Positions 24,038 through 33,332 of a stretch of 64,000 nt of DNA are shown in pieces. Source of the DNA: Daldinia sp. FL1419 (Eukaryota > Ascomycota > Sordariomycetes > Xylariales > Hypoxylaceae); assembly GCA_025201765.1 (NCBI GenBank), contig MU623419.1, positions 1 through 64,000 on the forward strand. The letters are read 5' to 3'. Within the stretch, counting starts at the first letter, position 1; each line of letters begins with the position of its first letter. The position numbers and the translations under genes were made by a program. Below the pieces are notes generated by a model. It worked only from the letters and a program-made list of their open reading frames with translations, was not told where the DNA came from and searched no databases.

Positions 24038-24876
24038 TGTCGATTAGCTTGTCGTTACCTAACGCTTTGGTGGGCTTATATTTGGAATGCCTAAGATGAT
24101 GGATTGAACCAACGACAGAGAAACGAAGAGACGAGTATCGTTTACGTGAGAATGACTCGATGCTAGAGTTGCTGTTGCAGAGTCATCTATCTCTCGGTTA
24201 TGACAATGTAATGTTCAAGTTTTCTGAGAATTTGCTATCGTTACGAGTAATATAAAAACAGTGGTGGGATAAATGGTCGACTTCTTCGGGGCAGTCACGG
24301 AGCTCATCTTGGAAAGTGCTCCCAGGTAGCCCCGGAATGACATTGGTCCTTACCTAGAATCACTCAGGCGTCAGGCAAGAGCTCCCACCTGCTATAAATA
24401 ATAGTATCGTGACTAATTACTACTACATATATGCCGAGTACCTAACCACCCAAGGGACTAAGCAAAATACATTACGTATATGTACATGATGTGAAAGGAG
24501 AACTCATGGGTTAAGTATCCCCTGTTAGTCATTTTGGAACCCTATGATGCTTGACTCATTTACTTGATAACCCACGATCCTACGTACCTACCTAGCCTTT
24601 ATAGGAGCTTTGACCGGTCTTAGTGGATTTGTCTTTTAGGTACCTAAAGTACGTATTATATAGGGCATAAGGCACAGGGGACAAGGGCATCAAGATACGT
24701 ATGTTAACAAAAATCACAATTTCAAATTATTTTATTAAGACAGGCTACCTTATCCAGGGGGTACCTAGTCCGGGCATGCTAATATCCAATCTGCTATGTT
24801 GTTGCAACATGCCCCTAACTACCTAACGGTTAGGTTAATATATAGGTACCTAGGCAAAAAGGGTACTTCAAACCCT
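24038..24876. other. Intergenic spacer rich in GGTACCTA motifs
   Basis: Repeated TTAGGTACC/TACCTAGG motifs at about 24600-24850. Otherwise it holds the promoter of the upstream minus-strand gene and the transporter's 3' region. Confidence 0.45.
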
Positions 24877-27800
24877 CTATCTAGATCCGCCAGCTAGGCC
24901 AGCTGGTCCTGCTTCAACCACTCGACCAGCATCTAATCTAATAAAGTAATCAGCATCTTTCACCGCTTCTAATCTATGAGCAATCGTGATCACAGTACTA
25001 TCCTTCAATTCTGCCAGAAGGACGTCTTGGATTGCGAGGGCCGTCTTCTTATCGATCGACGCAGTTGCCTCGTCCAAGATGATAATAGGGCTCTTCCTGA
25101 GGATAGCCCGTCCAATACCCACGAGTTGGCGCTGTCCCTGACTAAGGTTCTTCCCTCCTACATCAATGATAGAGTCTAAAGACCATTCCGGCCCTAGGAC
25201 GCGGAGTAACGCTTCTTTGCGTTCCTCTTCCGAGTGTTGCTCTAATGGGTCTAGGTTCTCTCGGATTGTGCCTGGGAATAGCACAGGGTCTTGTGCCACG
25301 AAACTGATACGTTGACGCCAAATATGTACGTCCACCTTTGAAATATCCTGATCGCCAATGCGGATCTGCCCCTTTTCGGGGTGCATTGTTGCTAAAAGGG
25401 CGAGGGCTAGTGTAGATTTACCGGATCCTGTTCGACCCAAAACCGCACAGGTCGCTCCACTCGGAATAGTAAAGGAAACATCAACCAAAGAGGGCTCGAG
25501 ATGCGGTGCGTACTTAAGCGTCACCGAATCGAACGTAATGCTGTCCTGATACGATGGCCAATCCGCTGGTGGTTTGACATCTCCATTAGGTTCCTCGTCT
25601 AGATCTAATAACTCAGCAACTCGTTCCACGGATACAAAATCCATCTGAAGTTGACCGTAGGTTTTACATAAAACGTGAGTAGCCTCGACCAGCTGGGCGG
25701 CGCTCGTAAGCACGAAAGCTGTTAAGCCTGGGGATAGTCCTTGCGCCAAAGCTAGGATCGTTAAGCCGAATATAGAGAAAGCCGACAGTAAATCATATCG
25801 GAGTTGGAGCCATGTTTGTAAGCTCCAGTAAAAATGGTCCATTTTCTGGAACGTATCCGTAGCCACGATATTGCGGTTTTGGAAATCGGACTGTGCCTTG
25901 AAAGCTCGGATGGTAGCCAAGCCGTCGACAAGAATACCAAAATTCGACATGAGCGGACTCAGAGTAACCATTTCCAATCGACGTAAACTCTGAGACGTTG
26001 GCAAGAATCGCATAAAAATTGCAATAAACCAAGCTGTCATCCCAAGTGCGACGGCGAAAAATACCGGAGTCGTTAAAGCAATAACAATTACGGAACTTAG
26101 CCATGTAAGAGACCAAAGAGCAAAATTCTGAAGCGGGTAAATGACACCGCCATCCAGCATCCCAATATCGGAAGTTAAACGGTTCATTAATCGACCGACA
26201 GGAGTAACGTCGTAGAAGCGGAACGTCGCACGGCTTACTCGTTCGACAACCCTGCCGAACAAGTTCCTGGATGCCCTATATAGGATAATGGTAAGACCAC
26301 ACTGGGTAAGGACATATAGTATAGTCATGAGTAGGCCGAGTACGGCATACCACGCAAGCCATGGCTTGACATCGTCCTCGGGGCTTGGTAGACCGTCGAA
26401 GATATGGTCTGCCATATCAGATAGGCCTAGTGATAGTTGAGCTTTAACCCTTTCGTACGCTTCGCCCCATGCTTTGAGGAACCAATAATTGAATACGCGA
26501 GCGAACCGGAAAAGGGAGAAGATTCCGATAACCGCCAGCCACCACGATACCCCGCCCGCTTTGATGTATGTCCAATAGACTTTAGCGACCACACCACCCG
26601 ATGCGCGTGTCTCGTCTTCGATAAATTTGTCGGGAACCGCGGCATTCGCTAATTCTTCGGTGACTACCTTGGCTTCGTCTTCTACGGCACCGTCGTGTGT
26701 CTGTGATGGCACATCGATTTCCCTCGGGTATTCATCTGAATCAAGAATCCGAGCTTTTCCGTCTGCGATTTCGATTACTTGATCGGCGAGCGACAGGCAT
26801 AGGTCGACCCGGTGTGTAACGAGTACGACGGTGCGATCTTTTAGCAAAGAACCACGGAATAATTTTCGGACAATAGACTGAGCTGTTTGATGGTCGAGTG
26901 CGGCAAGAGGGTCATCAAGCAGTAATATTCGGGATCGGCAGTATACAGCCCTTGCTAGAGCGACACGCGCTTTCTGACCTCCCGAGAGGCCAATACCGTT
27001 CTCTCCGATATTGGATTTATCTCCGTGTGTGAAATTGGCCAGATCGGGCATAAGCTCACACGCATCCAATACTTCGTTATATCTAGCCTTATCCATAGGG
27101 AAGTTGAAAAGGATATTATCCTGAATACTCATGTTCTGAAGCCATGGGGATTGAGCACAGTAGCCTACCATTTCATTAGGCAAGGTAGAATCGCCCTTAA
27201 CTTGATTAAGCTCCCCTAGAATGGCATCTAGCAATGCTGTTTTCCCGGAACCGACCTTGCCGTAAATAAGAGTAAGGCCTGTAGGGAAACGCAAGTTCAA
27301 ATCTTCGAGAACCAATTTACCGTTGGTGGGCCAAACAAAGGATGCATCTCGAAACTCGATTTCGGTGTTGGCGTTGCTGTCATCTCCCTCATCTTTGTCG
27401 GGTTCGTTCATAAACGTTTCCAAGCGACCTATTGCTATAGAGGCATTCAAAAGTACCGTTATTAAATTAGGAAGTTCTTTCAAGCTAGATTCCAGCATCG
27501 TGAAGAGCTGGAGAGCCGGGAAGGCCACATCGACTGGTAAGGGGCGCCCTGCGATATAGGTCACCGCAAAGAAGGTGAACACAGGGAAAAGGGCACTGGC
27601 AGCAAGGTTAGAAGCGCCAACCCCGATATTCCATAAACTAGTAATGATCTTCAAATGCAGTTCCTTCGCTCGTGCTGTCATGACGTTTCCTAGCCACTTA
27701 GACTGCCAATCATACCATCGAAGGGGCCGAATAGCTTCAACAAATTGCGTGGTTGCTTGAAGCCTAACATCAGTCGCGACTCTTCGAGTTTTCTCAACCT

Positions 27801-29340
27801 TGATTAGTGACCGGACACAAGCTGCGTTTAGAAGTTGAAGAGCCACCGCCCACGCCAAGCCGAGAAGACAAGGCCATCCTAGAAGTTGCCAGATGAGAAC
27901 CAATGAGAAAATTAGCTGCAGCGGCTTCGTGACGATGGAAGGGAATTCCCAAAATCGTTGCGCCACCTCGTATACGTCGTTCCTCATCAAATTGAGGATC
28001 TTTCCCATAGTTGCTGGTTGCTCTGGCTTGGTGCTGGCCTTGCCTTGATTTTTAGTCTTGCGAAGCCTGAGGAATTCGAGGGCACGAACTAGGCGTGTCT
28101 TCTTAGGCTTCCTACCAAGTAGCGGCGTGTCCTCCCCGGGCTCGATGCCGTCATCAACACCATCCTCAACGCCATTCTTTTGAGGAGCCTCGCCCAGATC
28201 TGTACGAAGTCCGAATGATTTGCGTGCCAATGTTTTGGCGTAAACTGCCGTAAGTAGCTCTCCTCGCGATCGTTCATATGCACGTCGACTATACCAAAGG
28301 AGAAAGACGCCCGATTGGCATGCGACGAGACGGACTAACAAGATAGCTGCCGCGAAGAAGAAGGACTCATCTCTATGAGTGAGACCCTTCTCGATAGATT
28401 GTAGCAAGCGCTGAAGAAGAGCCGGGTTCGAAAGGTTAGCAGCTGTCTCGATAAGTCCCAAAAATGTGATAATGATCAAATCCAACCCATTAGCTTGAAC
28501 CAAACGTTTTATTATAGAGCCTTTAAGATCTCGGAATAGCAGGTGCAATCTTTCGTGCTGGAAGTCATATGGTAGTAGCCAAACATCCTCATCATCCAAT
28601 CTATTCTTATATCCCCGCGAGATTAGTGGAGATAGCCACGAAACGGTCATAAATTGCCAAAGGCTCAAATTGTCCTCGGGGCTGCGAAGCTGCGAAGTGG
28701 GAGGAAAATTGGAGTTTGCGATGCCCGTCGGATCAAGGTCCGGATCTCTCATGGGCATCGATAGGATGATGGATATGGTGGCGAGCGCCACACCGACAGA
28801 GGCGACATGGACAATATTCACTCTCTCCGTCTCACTATACCATGACACAAGCGATATCGAGCCACACACGGCAATAGTAGTATACAACGTGAGTAAGGCT
28901 TTCGGGGTCTTCCTGGGACGACTTGCGACCGTGATGAAAAGAGCCGCAGCCCACGGTGCTAGCTCCAAGATCCTGGTAGTATTAAATGGCGGTGATACGG
29001 CGGTCAAGATAGCCAAAGCAAGTCCGATAATAGACAAACCCAGCAGACAAAAGGTCCAAAAACTCCAAGCTCTCGTGCGAATACCGGACAAGAGAATCTC
29101 CTCCTTAGCAAAAGGGCGGGCCCATAGGGGTCCTTTAGAGAAGAAGCCTCGGACACTATACAGCAGTAGACAGGAACCGGCGATTGCCGCCTGCGCGATC
29201 GAAGTTCGCGACACGACGTCCATGGAGGTCAGGTCTTGGCGGGCATTGAACCGCGCCGGGGAAGCAAAGAAGGAAGAAGAGTAATTGGTCTCAGTAAAAG
29301 ACGCAAAGAATTCATATTGACTTGTGTATATTATACTCAT
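24877..29340 (-). CDS. ABCC (MRP-type) full-length ABC transporter
   Basis: Intronless, 1487 residues. Organised as TMD0-TMD1-NBD1-TMD2-NBD2. About five hydrophobic spans between residues 45 and 200 form TMD0. NBD1: Walker A GKVGSGKT near 693-700, signature LSGGQKARVALARA near 783, Walker B LLLDDPLAALD near 805, H-loop VTHR. NBD2: Walker A GRTGSGKS near 1301, signature LSQGQRQ near 1397, Walker B IIILDEATASID near 1420, H-loop IAHR. Asp instead of the catalytic Glu after the NBD1 Walker B is normal for ABCC proteins, whose site 1 is degenerate. ABCC pumps export or store in the vacuole glutathione conjugates, organic anions or metabolites. Start could also be the Met at residue 40 (29223). 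Substrate unknown. Confidence 0.95.
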   Translation of the reverse strand: MSIIYTSQYEFFASFTETNYSSSFFASPARFNARQDLTSMDVVSRTSIAQAAIAGSCLLLYSVRGFFSKGPLWARPFAKEEILLSGIRTRAWSFWTFCLLGLSIIGLALAILTAVSPPFNTTRILELAPWAAALFITVASRPRKTPKALLTLYTTIAVCGSISLVSWYSETERVNIVHVASVGVALATISIILSMPMRDPDLDPTGIANSNFPPTSQLRSPEDNLSLWQFMTVSWLSPLISRGYKNRLDDEDVWLLPYDFQHERLHLLFRDLKGSIIKRLVQANGLDLIIITFLGLIETAANLSNPALLQRLLQSIEKGLTHRDESFFFAAAILLVRLVACQSGVFLLWYSRRAYERSRGELLTAVYAKTLARKSFGLRTDLGEAPQKNGVEDGVDDGIEPGEDTPLLGRKPKKTRLVRALEFLRLRKTKNQGKASTKPEQPATMGKILNLMRNDVYEVAQRFWEFPSIVTKPLQLIFSLVLIWQLLGWPCLLGLAWAVALQLLNAACVRSLIKVEKTRRVATDVRLQATTQFVEAIRPLRWYDWQSKWLGNVMTARAKELHLKIITSLWNIGVGASNLAASALFPVFTFFAVTYIAGRPLPVDVAFPALQLFTMLESSLKELPNLITVLLNASIAIGRLETFMNEPDKDEGDDSNANTEIEFRDASFVWPTNGKLVLEDLNLRFPTGLTLIYGKVGSGKTALLDAILGELNQVKGDSTLPNEMVGYCAQSPWLQNMSIQDNILFNFPMDKARYNEVLDACELMPDLANFTHGDKSNIGENGIGLSGGQKARVALARAVYCRSRILLLDDPLAALDHQTAQSIVRKLFRGSLLKDRTVVLVTHRVDLCLSLADQVIEIADGKARILDSDEYPREIDVPSQTHDGAVEDEAKVVTEELANAAVPDKFIEDETRASGGVVAKVYWTYIKAGGVSWWLAVIGIFSLFRFARVFNYWFLKAWGEAYERVKAQLSLGLSDMADHIFDGLPSPEDDVKPWLAWYAVLGLLMTILYVLTQCGLTIILYRASRNLFGRVVERVSRATFRFYDVTPVGRLMNRLTSDIGMLDGGVIYPLQNFALWSLTWLSSVIVIALTTPVFFAVALGMTAWFIAIFMRFLPTSQSLRRLEMVTLSPLMSNFGILVDGLATIRAFKAQSDFQNRNIVATDTFQKMDHFYWSLQTWLQLRYDLLSAFSIFGLTILALAQGLSPGLTAFVLTSAAQLVEATHVLCKTYGQLQMDFVSVERVAELLDLDEEPNGDVKPPADWPSYQDSITFDSVTLKYAPHLEPSLVDVSFTIPSGATCAVLGRTGSGKSTLALALLATMHPEKGQIRIGDQDISKVDVHIWRQRISFVAQDPVLFPGTIRENLDPLEQHSEEERKEALLRVLGPEWSLDSIIDVGGKNLSQGQRQLVGIGRAILRKSPIIILDEATASIDKKTALAIQDVLLAELKDSTVITIAHRLEAVKDADYFIRLDAGRVVEAGPAGLAGGSR

Positions 29341-30412
29341 TGCGTGGAACCGGTGAAAGGCGCCCTTGTTAAGTATCCATAATTTGATAGTTATACGCTG
29401 TTACGAACTCCCCGCGGACCTCTTAAAACTGTCTAAAAAAGCGGGAGATCGTCAGCGGAGTTTATTACTAATAATGTAGAAGCTAGGAAGAGATCCGAGT
29501 CCTTCGCAGGAAAGCAGAAAGCGAAAAAATAAAAATAAAAATAAATAAAAAATAATATAATATTGAAATTTAATCGGTTTGGGCGGACGTTTTACATCGC
29601 TTTTTGTATTTGACAAGTAGGTACCTACGGTTAGGTAGTTATAACTAGTTAGATGATGAAACTTACAGTTGACAAAGTTTAGTTGCTAGTTTGACTACTA
29701 TAACTAGTATAATAAAGGGTCTAAGCGGGAGGCGGATGCTTATCGAAAGCTAAAATCGAGAGCTAGATGCGCTACGAAACAAAGAGGTGTGGTTGATTCG
29801 AAGCTTTGTGGGGGGAAGGAAAATAAGCATTAAGCCGTTAAATCTTAGTTGAAGTGTCTAACGACGCAGTGCCACAACGGCCGAGGTATGCGCGGTTCGA
29901 GACTCGGTAGGGGGAACTACCTACCTAACCTAGTATATAGAGGCGGGCACAGGCGGGTGAAAACAGTTGTCTATTGTGGGGTTCATCGGCGTTTATCACA
30001 TTCCTATGCATGTGCGACCACACCGGATTGCACCATCCTCAACGGATATTGTGTCTTCGATTTAAACGGACGTAAGGTTATGCAACTTATTAGATAATTC
30101 GCCAATGTATCAAGAGACATAAGCGTCCGAGTAAATGTCGAAACCTTGACGGGCGACTAATCAAATCAATGTTATAACTTTACCATAGTCACGTATACCA
30201 GTCATAGCGCTTAGGAATTAATCAAACAAGACGATCATATCTCTTGTAGTAGCATTAGAAATACTGCTCGTATAACAAGAGCATAATAGGACAAAACCGA
30301 CGGAATGGTATAAGGTCATGCAAGTCATCCCCAACATGATACGGACTAACGCCAACCGTTCAACACCCAAAAACGTACTTAAGCTTTAAGGAGAGGCTTC
30401 TTCGACGCATAT
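29341..30412. other. Intergenic spacer
   Basis: Transporter promoter and annexin 3' region. An A/T block with AAAATAAAAATAAATAAA spans about 29526-29565, and GGTACCTA motifs occur at about 29620. No gene seen. Confidence 0.45.
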
Positions 30413-31760
30413 TTAAACAGGCTCCCCGAGGCAGGCTAGCAATAGCCTCTCGTAATCCCCGCTCGTTTCGCCTTTGATGCGACTAGCAAGACTTCGGTGA
30501 TACCGTTGTTGGTATGCGCCCTTGACATTGGCCACCATCTGCTTGTCCCAGTGATATCGCACCACTCTCGAGACTAGTAGGTGATCCTTCGTGCCTAAAC
30601 CTGCCATGGCGTCTTCGAGTAAAGCAGCTGCGTGCATGTACTTATCAACCGCATGTCGCAGCTGATATAATAAAGCCTCCTCCATGTGGCCGCTAAACTC
30701 CTACAAGAAAGTCAGCATTTGATAACTAAACCGGTATTTGTATGATAGGACTTACCTTTCTAATAACATCTTCTAACCGCCGTCTAAACTTTTGCTCGTA
30801 GGCGTGATTAATGGCCCGTAGTTGATTATCGTTTCTCGTAGATAATATCGAGCACACCATCATTTCATCCGTGCCAATCTTACCCTCTGTAGCGCGATAT
30901 AATTCCATAACGTCCTGATCGACAGCTTGAGGGACGACTGGCGCACTGTCTTCAGCCCTGCTTGCTCCAAGCACAATCATGAAATGTCTTTCAGTCTTCA
31001 TGCTAAGGTCACCCTTCACGTCGCTCTCTAACGACCGGTGAAATGTTTGTTGATACATGCTCTTGATCGCATTGAGGTCCGCGTTGCTTCGGCTTAGTAA
31101 AACATCGTTGAGGACCTTCTCCTTCGTGCCTGGTCCATCCATCGCCGAATGTAAGAGATGCACATCGTGAAGTAAGGGTCCCCTGATGATCGCGACCAGC
31201 CCCGTCTCGAACCACCCTCTAGTCTCCGATATTACATCCTTTTCAAGCGTACGGCTAAAGTTTCTGAAATAAGCCGCTTTGATAGCTTCAATCTGTATAG
31301 GGTCTTTAGAAGCTAGGACACGAATTAAAGTTTTCTCGTCTGTGCCGAAGCCCTTCATGGCGCCTCTTAGCGCTCGTGCGTCGGGATTCGCATCCCATTG
31401 AATCTGTGGGAGCGGTCCATACCCTAAACTGTGGGGTGTAGGTGGTCCTACGGGTGGTGCTGATGGATAAGATTGACCATACGGGGGTTGCGCAGGAGGG
31501 TATTGGCCCTGAGGATATTGGTTATATCCTGGGGGAGGACCCGAAGGGGGTCCATACTGATTGTAACCTTGAGGAGGGCCAGGAGGAGGGGGAGACTGAT
31601 AATATCCCTGAGGGGGTTGACCGTATCCTTGAGGTGGAGGAGGGGGTGCCGACCATTGGCCCGGAGGATATGGTTGTGGTTGACCCGGGGGATACTGACC
31701 CGGAGGAGGGTATTGGCCATATTGGCCGGGATACGCCGGCTGGCCGTAAGGGTATGACAT
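30413..31760 (-). CDS. Annexin with Pro/Gly/Tyr-rich N-terminal domain
   Basis: Two exons, 30756-31760 and 30413-30700, joined phase 0 across a 55-bp intron (GTAAGT..TTGTAG); 430 residues. Residues 1-120 are an unstructured domain of PPGQ, PPQGY and GYNQY repeats. Four annexin repeats follow at about 126-193, 199-270, 282-350 and 357-428. Type II calcium loops are recognisable: KGFGTDE in repeat 1, EGKIGTDE in repeat 3 and AGLGTKD in repeat 4. Repeat 2 has DGPGTKE. The protein should bind acidic membranes in a calcium-dependent way. Another ATG seven codons upstream (31781) is in frame, but MSYPYGQ at 31760 looks like the family start. The N-terminal repeats resemble annexin A7/A11-like low-complexity tails. 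Confidence 0.93.
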
Positions 31761-32931
31761 GCTCAGTATTCGGTTTATCAATCGATCTTTAATCTGATAA
31801 TGTTTCCTGGCAGGACAATCAGGGTCTGTGACTAGTTGCTATTTAGCTGCTGTGGAGTAGTTTGGTATCGAGGGGGGTATATGAAATTAGGAGACGAAGT
31901 TCAAGAGCGGAGTAGATGAAGGGACGAAGAGGGCACAAAGTAGTACAGGTTTGCTAGAACGTGATATATATAGAGGAAAAAGAAGTAGTAATGACATACA
32001 ATTTCAATGACTCAAGAATGGCAAGAATGGCAAGAATGGTAGAAATGGTAGATTTAAGTCAGGTACCTAACTTATTAATCTTTTAATTGAAGATTGCTAC
32101 CTAGAACTTGCGCCTCGTGCGTTGTTGAGGCTGTGAATTCCAGCTGCCGGTTAGATTTTAGCTAGATTTTCGATAGATGTCGTAATAGGTAGGACCAGCC
32201 TACAATAAAGAAACCGCCTTCCATCCAAGTAGAACCTCTACTAGCTTCGTGGCGGAGGCGGAGTCCGCGCGTAAGAAATAGGTACCATCTTGCGCCGATT
32301 TATACTATTTGGTACATAGTTGTGGCTCGGTTCATCTTGGCTGACCGGAAGTAGGTACTTAACCTGGCTTGCGACTTCCAGGTAACACTCTAACGTTAGG
32401 TTGGAAAGTTAGTCGGAGGCAAACATTGAATGCACGTAATAAGAAAACGAATGGACCTGCGCGTTACATCTCTCCAACAATCTCAAAACACCCTTAGGCA
32501 TAATCCAACGTTTTGGGTTTAAATTCACCACCCAAGTCTCACTTTCTTCTTACCTACTGGTACCTTCGATCTCGCGGTACCTACCTTGCGCCAAGCCAAA
32601 GGCGCGGAGAAGCTTTCGCCACAAAAATTCAAGCGTTTGAATCTTAGCCACAATTTAAATGGCATAATCAAAAAAACGGAATAAACGGCACAGAAATAAG
32701 TAAATCAAGTCGGAAAAAAAGACAAATGACGTATGGTGCAACTTCTATATTGTAGTCTAATAGCGATAGAATGAGCGAAATCGAACATCTATTATGTCAT
32801 TACACCGGTTTCCTCCCTTTATCTTACCCCTCTCCCCCAAAACGACAAGCAACTTCAATGCAAAACCTTCACCAAATCCTCCTCATGATCGCACGAGATG
32901 CGAAATCCAATGCTTAGTTAGGCGAGCCAAC
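31761..32931. other. Intergenic spacer
   Basis: Annexin promoter and leader (minus strand), a triple 9-bp repeat at 32013-32039, and the 3' region of the small secreted protein gene. No gene seen. Confidence 0.45.
32013..32039. repeat. Tandem 9-bp repeat, 3 copies
   Basis: CAAGAATGG occurs three times in a row about 250 bp upstream of the annexin start, followed by a degenerate copy. Confidence 0.8.
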
Positions 32932-33332
32932 TTAAGCCTTGCAGACGATGCTACCAACGACGACAGTGTTGGTGGAGAGGTAAGAGGGCTGGTTGACGGT
33001 GAAGGGCTTGCCACCGGCGTCGGTGCTAGATTATGTTAGTTGACTATTCGATATCAGTTAGATTAGAGGTAGGTTACTCACCCTTCGACGTTCTTGTGAG
33101 GAGTGCAGACGACGGTGTTGATATCAGCGTCGGAAACGGCAACAAGGTAGAGGGTAGAGACCTCCTTGAGGGCATCGGAGCCAGTGAAGACGGTGCCGAT
33201 GGGGACCTCAATGGTCTTGTTGATGAGGCCGTTGCCAGCACCGCCGTGAGAAGACTCAACGTTGATCTGGGCACTGGGGGCGGCGGCGGCGAGGCCAGCA
33301 AAAGCGAAAGCGACGATAGCGGAGAACTGCAT
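32932..33332 (-). CDS. Small secreted protein, two cysteines
   Basis: Two exons, 33082-33332 and 32932-33025, around a 56-bp intron (GTGAGT..CTAG) that splits a Gly codon; 114 residues. Residues 1-18 form a clear signal peptide ending AAAAP. The mature protein of about 95 residues has two Cys, one in VVCTPH and one three residues from the end (VCKA), likely one disulfide. One N-glycosylation site (NKT). Composition is Val/Thr/Ser/Gly-rich, predicted beta. Third positions favour C, and the leader is A/C-rich with a TATA element, as in strongly expressed fungal genes. No named family; candidate cell-wall or secreted effector-like protein, which is inference from size and secretion only. Confidence 0.85.

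Noticed and set aside
29855..29925. tRNA-like GCGGTTCGAGACTCGG segment
   Set aside because: The presumed T-arm stem does not pair and no acceptor or anticodon stem could be built.
21321..31760. Secondary-metabolite gene cluster
   Set aside because: A transporter and hydrolase are present but no core synthase, tailoring oxidase or pathway regulator.
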